Assembly (NCBI GenBank): GCA_028583605.1
Contig: CM053332.1
Coordinates: 10,900,442 to 10,964,441, forward strand
Source of the DNA: Dastarcus helophoroides
Taxonomy: Eukaryota > Arthropoda > Insecta > Coleoptera > Bothrideridae
Direction of reading: 5' to 3'
DNA: 64,000 bases
This document shows, piece by piece, positions 48,301-54,324 of the stretch. The position numbers were made by a program, and so were the translations under genes. Positions within the stretch are counted from its first letter, which is position 1. The number at the start of each line of letters is the position of its first letter. Under the pieces are notes generated by a model. The model was given only the letters and a program-made list of their open reading frames with translations. It was not told where the DNA came from and made no database searches.

Positions 48301-51300
48301 AGAGAGAGACTCCTCTGACGCAAGTAGTCAAAAAAAGTATATTTAGCCCAAAAGGCCTATTATTTTTCAAAATTTAGACCTTTATTTCAAGATCTGTTTC
48401 TTTTTCGCAATTTCGACTTTTTAACTTTTCTCTATATAAGTCTTCTTTTTTAATATCTATTTTGTTCCTAAAATTAGAGTTATCCCAAATCTCCCTTTAT
48501 TTTTAAAACTTGACAATTTGTGAAAATGTTTACTTTTTTCTAATTCGACTTACTGGAAATTCAACTTATTTCTTAAAAATTCATCTTTTGTCGGTTTTTT
48601 ATTAAAAAAAGTAAAAATTTTAAGTAATTGAAGATGTTAAGTAAAATAGTTTTTGAAGATTACGAGCTTTCAAAGTTTCTTCTTTTTCGAAATTTAGATG
48701 TATTCTCAAATTTCACTTTTTTCCATAATTACATTTTTTCGACTTTTGTTCTGAATTGTGGCTTTTTTCTAGAACTTTCTACATTCTTTTTAAAGTTCGT
48801 CCTTTTAACGAATTTCGGCATTTTCCCCAAAATTGACTTTTACTAAACATTTAAATATTTATTTATTTTCTACAAATTTGGGTTTATTAAGCAAAATTCG
48901 ACTTTTTTTTTTCAAAATTTCGACTTTTAAAATTCGACATTTTATTATTTCTGCAAACTGCGATATTTTTGACGAAATTTATTTGCATATTTTCAAAATG
49001 TTCGACTTAATCTCAAAATTTGACCTTCACTGGGAAATTTTGACTTTCAACACTTTTCTCGAAATTTCCATATTCTTTTTAAAATTCGTCCGTTTTCCAA
49101 ATTTAGCCATTTTGCGCAAATATTGACTTTTATTAAACATTTAAACTTTTATTTACTTTTTACAAATTTGGACTTGTTTCGCAAATTCGGATTTTTTCAA
49201 AATATTGACCTAAAATTCGACATTTTATTGTTTCTGCACGCTGCGATTTTTTCGACGAAATTCGTCAATTTTCAAAATGCTTGACTTAATCTCAAAATTT
49301 GATATTTTGTCTTAAAATTTGACTTTTCTTCAAAGTTCAACATTTTTCTCGAAACTGGAAGTTGTATCAACATTGTTTTTTTTTTAAATTACTTTACCAG
49401 TTATATCAACATTCGAATTTATCTGAACATTTGGCGGTTTTTTTTTTAATTCGTGTTGTTCTCGAAATTTCAAATCTATTCTCAAAATTTAGCATTCTCT
49501 GGAAAAATGCAAATTTTTTATTCTCTCTCTGAAAAACTTCGACTTCTCAAAAAGTTCGACAATTTTTCTAAGCTTTTAATTTTTTGCAATTTCTGTTTTT
49601 GAAATTTTTCACAAAATTTAAATTTGTCTATCTCAAGTTTTTAAATTTGTTCTGCGAATTTCAATCTATTGTCAAAATTCGAAGTATTTTCTTATATATT
49701 GCTTTTTTTGAGAACTTTTGATGAATTCATTTTTTTCGACATTTCTTTTTTTTTTAAATTAGGCTTTTTCTGGAAATTTCAATCTTTATTTCGACAAAAT
49801 TCATCTATCTTCAAATCTCAAATTTTAGGTTTTTTTTTTAATTTGGCTTTCTCTGGAAAATTTTGACCGTCTTTAAAATACAATAGTTTTCTCGAAACTG
49901 GAAGTTTTATCAATATTCTCTTATTTTTCGGAATTATTTTACCAATTTTCTCAAAATTCCAATTTATCAGAAAAATTGGATTTTTTTTTAATCGTCTTGT
50001 TCCCAAAATTTCAAATCTCTCCTCAAAATTTAAATTTCTCTGGAAAATTTCAATTTTTTGTTGAAATTTTGGGTCTTTCTTAAAATTTTGACTTATTCCA
50101 AGAAATTTTTCCTGAAATTTGAACTTTTTCGTCTTCCCTGAAAAACTTCGACTTGTTTAAAGTTCGGCAATTTTTTTTTAAGCTTCCAGTTTATTTTTAC
50201 AATTTATCTTTCTGATATTTTATAGTTTTTCAAAAAATTCAAATTTGTTTAAAAATTTCAGGTTTTTAATTTGTTCTGGGTTATAATCTATTGTCGAAAT
50301 TCGACTCTTTTTTTTCCAAAATTTTACCTTATTTTTGAGAACTCTTGATAAATTCATTTTTTTCGAAATCTCTTGATTTTTCTCAATTTCTTCGAAATTT
50401 CTTCTTTTTTCTCAATTTTTTCGAAGTTTCTTTTTCTTCTCAATTTGTTCGAAATATCTTCATTTTTCTCAATTTTTTCGAAAACTTTTTCTCAATTTTT
50501 TCGAAATCTCTTGATTTTTCTGAAAATTCGGCTTTTTCTGCAAATTTCAGCTTTTATTTCGATATTTGCTCTTTCTGTAAATTCAGATTTTTTTTCTCAC
50601 AAAAGTAATTCAACTTTTTTTCACGAAATTTCAAGGCTGTAGAAAATTTACAAATAAAACAGTAAAAATCATGAGAAAAATATTTTTTACAAATTTCGAC
50701 TCCCCAAATTGGTTTTTTTCTGGAAATTTCAAATTTCATGTGTTGTTCCAAAATGTTAATACAAATTGAACAAAAATTTCGGAAAAAACTTCTTGAAATT
50801 TTAGCAAAACGTAAAAACTCCTAGGAAAGTATTTTTGGAAATTTCGACTTCTGTGGGTCACTTGTTTATTGAGTACTCATTTTCTGGATGTCTGGCCACT
50901 CTAGGCGAATTTAAAGAGCCGCAATTGTCTTTTAAAAGAGCCGCATGTGGCTCGCAAGCCGCGGTTTGCCGACCTCCGTCCTAGGATTCTAGATGTTAGG
51001 AGAGATGGAAGATTCCTCAACAGTAACAGATGTTGGATTTAAATATACGCGCTCCCTAATGTGATTTATGTTATCATGTTAACCGTATGGTACTTTATAC
51101 ACATCAGGAAAGTCAAACACTGTCCATAGAGAGAATGTTAATGAGAGATTTAACAATGAGAGCTAATAGTGGGATAGATGGGCGGCACCTTGTATTCTCC
51201 TACACCGGTGTAAACAATTCAACGCAGAGCTCAGGGATCAGTGCTGGTGGAGAAATCAGTAGTACATCATAGCATCTAACATGTTTTGTTACGGGATTAC

Positions 51301-54114
51301 TACTGGCAGGCAACAATTTTATTAAAATTTTGGGTACCACATGCTGTTTGTTCTTTTGGTCCGTTGATTTAATCAATGGCTCAGGCAAAATAAAACTGAT
51401 AGTTCTTGATAATCAAAATAAATAATAATTCTAATGAGGAATATAACATAATAACTCTTTAAACATTACAATATAAGGAGGCCGCCAGATTGTGCCAAAC
51501 AATATTCCAGTCTGTTGTAAAACTCTCGATGAGTTTTTTCTAAAATCTAAACTGGAAGATACGAGCATGCTGCGTCAAAGTAGGGGAATACGTTCAGCGG
51601 CCGTAGACAACTATGGAAGGGACAATTCTTAGCGTTTTACATGGACAATGAAAATGTTTCCTTATCTGTATGAAAAGTCAGAGACTTTTTAGTCTCTGGA
51701 ATAAGTTCAGTTCTTTTGTTAAGTAATGTGTTTAAATTTACGGTATATATTTTTTAATTAAACCGGCAATACGTAACAAAATATTTTTAGACCAGCATTT
51801 CTTTAAGGCAGTACTGTCAATACTGCTAGAGTCAAAACCACATCAAAAGTACACATTGTCTCGTTTGATTAACGTAGTGTTTAGATTAGACAACGTCGCG
51901 ATGAAATGAAACGCATAAGAAATTCTATGACCCAACAATGTCATTGCTAAAATTATTTTGTCACAGTAAAGATGCATTTTATTCGAAAAGTAAAAGAGTT
52001 ACTTCAAAAAACATTCGAGAACAAACTACAATAGATTGAATTGACAAATTAATTAACGGGCAATCCTGAAAACTTTGTCACATAACCTTAAAACGGAAGT
52101 AAACAACGCTGACTTATTCGATGGACGGTCGTTGCATAAAAACGACGTTGCCTCATGTAATAAATTACGGAAAAATTACGATAAAAAATACTTTTTTGAT
52201 ATTTATTCGTCAATTATTTCTAAAGCTGTAATTCCAAATATCCGAAATGTCTTATGTTATTTTCCATCGTTTCCTCTTTTTTTTTAGTGAAATCTAAACG
52301 GTGTTTTTTGTAAAATATGATACAATCTTTGATTTCTCATAAGGCTCAATGTAAAAAGCCTGAAATTTCAAATGCCATTAACTTTTTATTGGTTTTCTCC
52401 AGCTCTTCAAAAATTTAACTGGATCATTATCCTACTATAATCTACCAATATCCCAAATATCATTAAATTCTGAACGGTAATTCTAAAACCGACAGTACTA
52501 CCTTAAAGATTGGTCAAGTAAACAGATCATGTTTCTTACTTAACGTAAGTTTCGTATTGTCTAAAAAGAACGAGAAGGTCTTTCAAGTGTTCTAAAACAT
52601 CTTCAGTGATGTCTTCAGGCAAATTGAGCACCATCACTTTCTTACCATCCTCGTTTTCTTCGAAAACATAGATATTATCAAGAACCGTCGTATATACATT
52701 TATATGTTCCAGAACTGCCTCCAAAGCTCTTCGATATTCGACTTTAGTAACATCTAAAGATCTTCTAATGACTTTTGATACTAAAACAAATGAAGTTTGA
52801 CGTACTGCTTACTAGTTCAATAAAAAAACAACTTACAGTCATCAATTCCCTCTCCACCTTTGTTGCAATCCCTATTGTACAATCTAATGCCGATGATTAA
52901 TTGGTTAATTTCCGCTAGCCTAGCTTTTTTCAAGTTTGGAATCTTGTTCACGAAGTCTCTTAATTCGGTTTCAAAAAGAATACTTTTAACTGCAGCCTCT
53001 ACTTCATTGTATACCTGATAACAACAATTAAAAAAAAGTAATAAAATGAGCATTTAACACCAAGTAAACATCTCAACAAATCAAAACGTCAAAGCACTCA
53101 TCCGCAAGTCAATTAAAATCATATTTTTTTAATAATATTAATTAAAAAATATTCCTAATTGAATTGTTTTCCAAATTTAAAAATTGATTGAATAAGTGAA
53201 TATTCCAAAAGAACAAATTAAATTACATTTTTTAAATTTAGTTTGTAAAAATTTTAAATATTTTTAAAAGAATATTGGATTTTCTTTCGAAACAAATGTT
53301 TCCTGAAAACCTTACTTTTGTTTCCCATGACACAAAGGAGAATTTTGGAGACTTAAGTCTTCTTTCTCGGAAGCTCAACGGATTCCAAAGGAACCCCAAA
53401 AATTTCAAAGCGATGCGACTAATTTTGAAAGTGTTTGGAGTGATTAAATTTATTGTTACGGCTGAAAATCGGGTTAGGGACAAGTTTTTCACTTTTTGTT
53501 CATTTTTAGGGTTCAGGCCTCAAAAGGAAAAAAAGGCGCCCTTCTCATTCCTTTGGCCGTCCGTCAGTATATCACAGAGAGGTTTTTCTCGAAAAATATG
53601 CAACGTAGCTATCTACTTACTGGCTCTAAAGTTGGATTTCCCATTCCTGAAATTAAAGTTATGTAATATATAGCCATTTTGTAAAATTTGGCGATTCCGG
53701 TCTCCGAATCTATATCTTTATGATTTAATAATTCATTTTCCAAAGGCGTTACACTCGCCAACACTTCTCGCTTGCTCTTCAATGCCGACTCGTTTCTAGT
53801 ACTGAACTGACTCCTAAAGAAAAACTGTAATTTTAAAGTTAATATATCCGGCGCCGTAGAATTCGCCAATTTCGAAGTACAATAGCCGACAAACCGCTGA
53901 ATTTTACTTCTGTACTGTAAACAGTCTCTGTTTATGCCCCAGTTGGGATCGAGTATCAAAAGGTCCACCTGAATCGGAAGGTATTTTATTTTCTGCTAAT
54001 GATTTGCAAATCTATCAGGCTTACGTAGTATCTGACGAAATTTTCGTTAACTTGTACATCTTGGCCCAAATCCCTGATAATTTCCTGTACTATTTTTTTC
54101 AGTATATCTTCCAT
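21115..54114 (-). CDS. CFAP206: CFAP206, cilia- and flagella-associated protein 206 (complete, 9 exons)
   Basis: CFAP206 is an axonemal protein tied to the second radial spoke and motile cilia or sperm flagella. I assembled it on the minus strand from nine exons: 54114-54025, 53968-53621, 53014-52837, 52780-52540, 47792-47663, 47601-47113, 47065-46959, 33048-32913 and 21339-21115. Every intron is GT-AG, all phases fit, and the total is 1944 nt (647 residues plus stop), close to the roughly 620 residues of vertebrate CFAP206. Family hallmarks are GIRLYNRDCNKGGEGIDD (exon 3), WTLLQDET and GALLPGNKGLGILK (exon 6), and the C-terminal tail with STQTE and YGLRGQRG (exon 9). The spacing between RQYE in exon 4 and the VF closing exon 5 fits the family without a missing exon. 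Introns 4, 7 and 8 are transposon-filled. I did not identify a TATA box or poly-A signal. Confidence 0.93.
22064..23060 (-). pseudogene. Mariner transposase M1 (frameshifted)
   Basis: From an ATG at 23060 the minus strand gives MEQNICIKFCIKNGIKCFKT, the helix-turn-helix N-terminus typical of mariner. VITGDESW (first catalytic Asp), HHDNAP (second) and PYSLDLAPGDFF (third) can all be found, but in different frames. The intact C-terminal frame runs from 22459 and includes LEELKAIPKSAYEKYFEDW, ending in a stop at 22064-22066. Several frameshifts and stops make it non-functional. Confidence 0.9.
23150..26447. mobile_element. hAT-like non-autonomous element B, copy 1, inside mariner M1
   Basis: The left end TAGGGATGCAAACGATAG and the complement of the right end TAGGGATGCAACATCGTT form the terminal repeats, followed by ATCGATGTTT-type subterminal words on both sides. 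The flank AGTATGCC (23142-23149) matches AATATGCT on the other side at 6 of 8 positions once the gypsy insertion is taken out. No transposase is present. The interior is filler, mostly poly-T from 23880 to 25770 and partly poly-A from 26080 to 26240. Confidence 0.78.
23470..26250. repeat. AT-rich filler in element B1
   Basis: A degenerate mixture of TTTTCAAAATTTCGACTTTT-type units. It becomes regular at 25880-26240, where GAAATTTCGAG and AAAAAAGTCGAAATTTC occur, as in element A1. There are no coding frames. Confidence 0.65.
26453..26816 (+). repeat. 5' LTR
   Basis: Begins TGTAACGC and ends GTAACA. It contains a promoter-like TATAAAAAGG at 26648-26657 and a perfect 10-bp inverted repeat, GGCAGATAAG (26571-26580) and CTTATCTGCC (26620-26629). 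It differs from the 3' LTR at three bases. Confidence 0.96.
26648..26657 (+). promoter_or_regulatory. LTR TATA box
   Basis: TATAAAAAGG is followed about 25-30 bp later by TCAGTCAGTTAG, which could serve as initiator. The equivalent copy in the 3' LTR is identical. Confidence 0.65.
26819..26836 (+). other. Primer binding site
   Basis: TGGTGTCAGAAGTGGGAT begins two bases after the LTR end. Its TGG start is the complement of a tRNA CCA tail, and the remainder fits a tRNA-Leu 3' end by general knowledge; the tRNA assignment is an inference. Confidence 0.75.
26974..28437 (+). CDS. gag: Gypsy Gag polyprotein
   Basis: About 487 residues from the first ATG (MDTRLKSAKM). The frame is open from 26953 but that codon is GTG. 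Residues about 25-125 are a very charged repeat of EERRRQEKEQE-type units, encoded by tandem DNA repeats at 27050-27330 and predicted to form a long coiled coil. A second helical region follows to about 210. The capsid-like region includes PPTYDGKTSFHTYRKQFEAA and LVVSLRGDALELL. Near the C-terminus CYNCGKPGHFKKDC is a zinc knuckle (C-x2-C-x4-H-x4-C) for RNA packaging. The frame is uninterrupted. Confidence 0.93.
   Translation: MDTRLKSAKMEQQMQALLAMFKEQAEERRQEKEQEEERRRQDEERRRQEKEQEEERRRQDEERRRQEKEQEEERRRQEKEQEEERRRQDEERRRQEKEQEEERRRQEKEQEEERRRQEKEEEDQKRNAEKQELHNLLANITEKMGVDVTKMKEEVKEQITGIREEMQEEIGEVREEIGEVKEKFNSKLLDLENTTQKKISNIEKNMKKLLSGQSTQHESESVPAISSQKIKPPTYDGKTSFHTYRKQFEAAAKANQWTEEAKATSLVVSLRGDALELLRTLSDHEQSNYEDQVRALELRFGDHHLQQAFQSQLLVRRQKSCETLQEFEADVRRLAYISYPTAPIDFLELHGVRIFIEGIRDPEVQRVIRLSNVRTSREALIRALEVEAAYKVSEPGASRRIRKADIEEAANDSDLANIISANTKEMKGMNANISANMQEMKASIKELVGTLKGRSNRSTCYNCGKPGHFKKDCRSAPRSRQAPQQEN
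27050..27330 (+). repeat. In-frame tandem repeat in gag
   Basis: Units such as GAAGAACGAAGACGACAAG and AAAGAACAGGAGG alternate in nearly identical copies of about 30-48 bp. All lengths are multiples of three, so the frame stays open. The high identity of the copies suggests recent slippage or unequal exchange. Confidence 0.85.
28524..31352 (+). CDS. pol: Gypsy Pol polyprotein, truncated in integrase
   Basis: 942 residues from the first ATG. The frame stays open upstream of this ATG into the end of gag and is -1 relative to gag, so expression by -1 frameshifting is likely. Domains in order: aspartic protease with DTGA at about 20-23; reverse transcriptase with LDLKSGYWQV and YLDD at about 431-434; RNase H with DTDAS near 578 and TDHSAL near 645; integrase zinc-binding HHCC region at about 820-853; first catalytic Asp in IAIDVAGPF near 882. 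After FGVLFEL the sequence jumps out of frame and stops. The second Asp and the Glu of the integrase triad are deleted. Confidence 0.93.
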   Translation: MESLVVPASVDGRNVQATVDTGAMVTLARRNILPSQPKVLSQRMVLRKVTGDTAPIIGEADVMIGLGKLRISHRVLVADIEDELILGMDVIRQHGFTFDPAQNILKIGNEELVLTTPKDTPKEVRLFACETAVVQGSSEKTVMAVMEGDLGCCVGLVEPTYDNSKNLLVARSVVKASQKVPVRVANVFPTARSIKKGSTLAVCTPVTSISSLGDSCAPVQKTKVGQVKLEVDLKHLSKEEVVLARSFLKKNHGVFTDGDRNLGRTDVVRHKINTGDATLIRQPPRRLPVAKQEEVAGLVKKMMKDGVIEESNSPWSSPVVLVTKKDGSTRFCVDYRKLNDVTKKDSYPLPRIDDTLTTLSGSTWFSTLDLKSGYWQVSIDPDDKEKTAFSSGSGLYQFTVMPFGLCNAPATFERLMELVLRGLTWKTCLVYLDDVMVMGKSFKEHLENLQEVFDRLKQANLKLNPKKCSLFQRKVEFLGHTVSAAGVETNISKTQAIRDWPRPKDKHELRSFLGLCTYYRRFVKGFANIAAPLHQLTEGRRPYVWTPDCDTAFRKLKSALCTSPILAYPQQIGKFVLDTDASNVGIGAVLSQVQGGEERVIEYYSKILTKPERNYCTTRKELLGIVKAVEHFHKYLYGQEFLIRTDHSALSWLLRMKNAEGQTARWLERLQQYHFKVHHGPGRQHNNADALSRRLCGDCKHCKRVEDHEDMVDIRVTSVQPEDEWTVEGLRKLQRSDADIGPILEWKEAGDRPEWQEVSDISPALKNLWAQWKSLQVEDGVLKRAWESADGKRVNLQLVVPQEKIPQVLWEVHNGTSGGHLGMNKTLEKVRKRFYWVNCREDVERWCRKCVTCAASKGPRTRTKGALKQYNVGAPFERIAIDVAGPFPVSDDGNKYILVAMDYFSKWPEAYAIPNQEATTVARVLVDNFICRFGVLFELRMT
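31340..31582 (+). pseudogene. Detached integrase C-terminus (GPY/F module)
   Basis: Just past the deletion point a different frame resumes with YDVNANHGGFSEGELVWLYN and includes SWEGPYKVLKRINDLVYRIQ, the GPY/F module typical of gypsy integrases, ending GEVTDWN and a stop. It is shifted from the upstream pol frame, so this copy makes no full integrase. Compared with usual integrases, several hundred bases of catalytic core are missing. Confidence 0.85.
31600..31612 (+). other. Polypurine tract
   Basis: AAGGGGGAGGCAA directly before the 3' LTR serves as the plus-strand primer site, in the expected position. Confidence 0.85.
31613..31976 (+). repeat. 3' LTR
   Basis: 364 bp, starting TGTAACGC and ending GTAACA. 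Three differences from the 5' LTR can be seen: at 31708 (T for C), 31788 (G for A) and near 31966 (C for A). Confidence 0.96.
32033..32053 (+). repeat. Short (CAA)n microsatellite
   Basis: Seven or so CAA triplets within the 5' region of mariner M1. Two short frames cross it but neither is a credible gene. Confidence 0.7.
32125..32626. other. No gene recognised (CFAP206 intron 8)
   Basis: Ordinary AT-rich intronic sequence after the mariner M1 right end. No exon or element end was identified. Confidence 0.4.
32627..32675 (+). ncRNA. Hammerhead-like relic
   Basis: CTGACGA (32633-32639) and GAAA (32662-32665) enclose a perfect 6-bp stem, GGGCAG and CTGCCC, with a nine-base loop. One extra unpaired C sits before the stem, and no GTC cleavage site follows; GTT then AAAAC comes instead, pairing weakly with GATTTT upstream. 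It looks like a degenerated end of a Penelope-type element. Confidence 0.35.
32913..33048 (-). CDS. CFAP206: CFAP206 exon 8
   Basis: 136 nt after acceptor TTCCAG, completing the arginine codon begun in exon 7. It includes EMQTDIHPKLRQ and YMWNVWDIKREAVHL, which match the TQT-type and RSYEWNEWELRRKA-type region of the family. Donor GTAATA, phase 0. It is isolated by very large introns on both sides. Confidence 0.88.
33049..33792. other. No gene recognised (start of CFAP206 intron 7 at its 3' side)
   Basis: Holds a possible orphan transposon end, CAGTGGCGTAACTAGG (33521 on), and a diverged match at about 33667-33740 to the left end of element G (CATAAATTACGCAA followed by a C-rich stretch). 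The latter is interrupted by element B2. No exon was found. Confidence 0.4.
33793..36230. mobile_element. hAT-like non-autonomous element B, copy 2 (right end lost)
   Basis: The left end TAGGGATGCTAACGATAG and the following 250 bp match B1, including GTTGCATAGAATTGATGGGG. Similarity to B1 resumes at the right, up to TCCGCAATTAAATATTTAAT near 36229, but the last roughly 110 bp with the right terminal repeat are missing. The interior is the same type of poly-T filler, with a short poly-A block at 36070-36180. Confidence 0.75.
36338..39067. mobile_element. hAT-like non-autonomous element F
   Basis: The left end is CAGGCCCGGATTTAAGG and the complement of the right end CAGGCCCGGATCTAATAAG; both sides then carry CCCCGCACTTA-type words. 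A perfect 8-bp duplication AACGTCAA flanks it (36330-36337, 39068-39075). It is 2730 bp with no transposase, filled with poly-A oriented filler from 36700 to 38770. It lies in CFAP206 intron 7. Confidence 0.88.
39600..39716. repeat. Foldback repeat, collapsed copy
   Basis: Shares GGTTATCTTCAAA, ATTGAAATACAAA and TTGTTGTGTTTTTTAATC with the hairpin at 40650-40850 but lacks most of the left inner arm. ACTTGTCCCC and GGACAAGTTTGTATTTCAG form the remaining arms. Confidence 0.6.
40650..40850. repeat. Foldback repeat (hairpin about 163 bp)
   Basis: The arms ATTGAAATACAAATC ... TTGCTCTAA (from 40684) and AGAGCAACTTTGTTG ... GTATTTCAAT (to 40846) are inverted copies with a loop near 40750-40780 containing a second small palindrome (ATAGCCATTGGCTAT). 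The outer left part resembles 60901-60967 in inverse orientation. Confidence 0.75.
41696..42411. mobile_element. piggyBac-like MITE, copy A
   Basis: 716 bp with terminal inverted repeats GGTAGTACTGTCG on both sides, flanked by TTAA at 41692-41695 and 42412-42415, the exact target of the piggyBac superfamily. It has no coding frame. It is homologous to copy B at 51807-52502 in the opposite orientation and to the fragment at 15903-16195. Confidence 0.88.
42416..43569. other. No gene recognised (CFAP206 intron 7)
   Basis: Contains AT-rich sequence, a possible orphan hAT-like right end (GCTACGCCACTG, ending 42821), and at 42968-43020 a second copy of the retroelement tail seen at 20985-21055, here continuing for a further 120 bp of GC-richer sequence. 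No exon was found. Confidence 0.4.
43570..46760 (-). mobile_element. TIR element G with a spliced, decayed DDE-like gene
   Basis: The ends are GGGGCCATTCATAAATTACG and, complemented, GGGGCCGTTCATAAATTATG, each followed by a C- or G-rich stretch. TAA flanks both sides (43567-43569, 46761-46763), so the target duplication is probably 3 bp. It is 3191 bp long and encodes one protein on the minus strand. I do not assign a superfamily; a 3-bp TWA-type duplication would fit PIF/Harbinger, but the protein does not look like it to me. Confidence 0.75.
43889..46531 (-). pseudogene. Element G protein (transposase-like, multi-exon, broken)
   Basis: Minus-strand pieces at 46531-46219, 46052-45408, 45457-44564 and 44563-43889 form one protein. 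The first two are joined by an intron (46218-46053; donor GTTAGT, acceptor TTACAG) that restores ARFFKQ-QNVSGGP. Breaks: a frameshift near 46255, another near 45430, and one in-frame TAG at 44564-44566. Motifs include a coiled coil with many Lys/Gln, FFLSQDDKARIPIGKT, TVDGGPDENPRFP and RVERRMAPLS. The acidic residues are spaced as a DDE-like nuclease might have. A C2H2 finger (C-x2-C-x12-H-x4-H) lies near the C-terminus. I recall similar multicopy unnamed proteins in other invertebrates; the catalytic role is an inference. Confidence 0.7.
46959..47065 (-). CDS. CFAP206: CFAP206 exon 7
   Basis: 107 nt after acceptor GACTAG, opening NFRNFYRAINLVRIKPHLIN, ending in phase 2 at GTGAGG. A second AG nine bases downstream would break the frame, so the upstream acceptor is chosen. 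The next intron is 13.9 kb. Confidence 0.85.
47113..47601 (-). CDS. CFAP206: CFAP206 exon 6
   Basis: 163 codons, opening PLFIDVSYVWTLLQDET and including YIGYCAWKIFAAEGALLPGN, both conserved in CFAP206. It ends at donor GTAAGA, phase 0. The next intron is only 47 bp. Confidence 0.92.
47663..47792 (-). CDS. CFAP206: CFAP206 exon 5
   Basis: 130 nt, acceptor TTTTAG, donor GTAATT, ending in phase 0. It encodes KLEHEVNALEDRVTGIEKRF and on to AVPANLVF. It is short and was recognised because it joins exon 4 and exon 6 in phase and restores the family spacing. Intron 4 before it is 4.7 kb. Confidence 0.88.
47793..48148. other. No gene recognised (CFAP206 intron 4, 3' part)
   Basis: AT-rich intron sequence between exon 5 and element E. 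I looked here for an additional exon; none is needed to keep phase and none is seen. Confidence 0.45.
48157..50978. mobile_element. hAT-like non-autonomous element E
   Basis: The left end CAGGGGTCGGCAAAC pairs with the complement of the right end, CGGAGGTCGGCAAAC (two mismatches in 15). The flanks TCCTATGA and TCCTAGGA agree at 7 of 8 positions. Subterminal words AAAGAGCC and GAGCCGC occur on both sides. It is 2822 bp without a transposase, filled with poly-T filler from 48360 to 50860. It lies in CFAP206 intron 4. Confidence 0.82.
50987..51802. other. Unassigned sequence (CFAP206 intron 4)
   Basis: Less AT-biased than its surroundings. The minus strand at 51388-51200 is open with a mixed amino-acid composition (for example VPKILIKLLPASSNPVTKHV), so it may be a coding remnant of a mobile element, but I do not recognise it. 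No splice sites or family spacing support it as a CFAP206 exon. Confidence 0.3.
51807..52502. mobile_element. piggyBac-like MITE, copy B
   Basis: 696 bp, flanked by TTAA at 51803-51806 and 52503-52506. The ends are GGCAGTACTGTC and, complemented, GGTAGTACTGTCGG. It is inverted relative to copy A and has no coding frame. Its right boundary lies 33 bp from the exon 4 donor of CFAP206, so it borders the splice region directly. Confidence 0.88.
52540..52780 (-). CDS. CFAP206: CFAP206 exon 4
   Basis: 241 nt after acceptor TTTTAG, continuing from phase 1 and ending at donor GTAAGA (52539-52534) in phase 2. It ends with RQYETYV. A TTAA-flanked MITE stands only 33 bp beyond the exon edge. Confidence 0.88.
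52837..53014 (-). CDS. CFAP206: CFAP206 exon 3
   Basis: 178 nt from acceptor TATCAG to donor GTAAGT, ending in phase 1. It carries the strongest family signature, GIRLYNRDCNKGGEGIDD. The intron to exon 4 is 56 bp. Confidence 0.93.
53621..53968 (-). CDS. CFAP206: CFAP206 exon 2
   Basis: 116 codons after an acceptor ending TTCAG, opening VDLLILDPNWGIN and closing at donor GTAAGT (53620-53615), phase 0. The DPNWGINRD and GNPT words correspond to the conserved N-terminal part of CFAP206. The following intron (606 bp) has no recognisable insertion. Confidence 0.9.
54025..54114 (-). CDS. CFAP206: CFAP206 exon 1
   Basis: Thirty codons from ATG (54114-54112), reading MEDILKKIVQEIIRDLGQDV and on to a phase-0 donor GTAAGC at 54024-54019. 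This matches the short N-terminal helix of the family. The next intron is only 56 bp. Confidence 0.88.
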
Positions 54115-54324
54115 CCAGCTGATACTTTATGAGGCAATTTTCAATTAGTTTGATCAATATTATCTCCTTGACAGCAGCAGAGACATTTGTAAATTATTTG
54201 CACTATGACACTGCATGATAATTGTTCTGTGGATCAGTGAATCGCTACTACAATTGGAAAACACCTTCTTGTAAATTCAAGTTTTGGAAGATAGTCTTCA
54301 TAGATTAGATTCTGGAAGGCTATT
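54115..54324 (-). promoter_or_regulatory. Probable CFAP206 upstream region
   Basis: Only about 210 bp separate the CFAP206 start codon from the RTE relic. The 5' UTR and core promoter should lie here, but no clear TATA box or initiator can be picked from the sequence. Confidence 0.4.

Noticed and set aside
51200..51388. Minus-strand open frame as an extra CFAP206 exon between exons 4 and 5
   Set aside because: Exons 4 and 5 already join in phase and give the family's usual spacing, and this frame has no fitting splice sites or similarity.
53238..53673. Open frames on both strands within CFAP206 intron 2
   Set aside because: They lie between well-supported splice sites and show no family resemblance.
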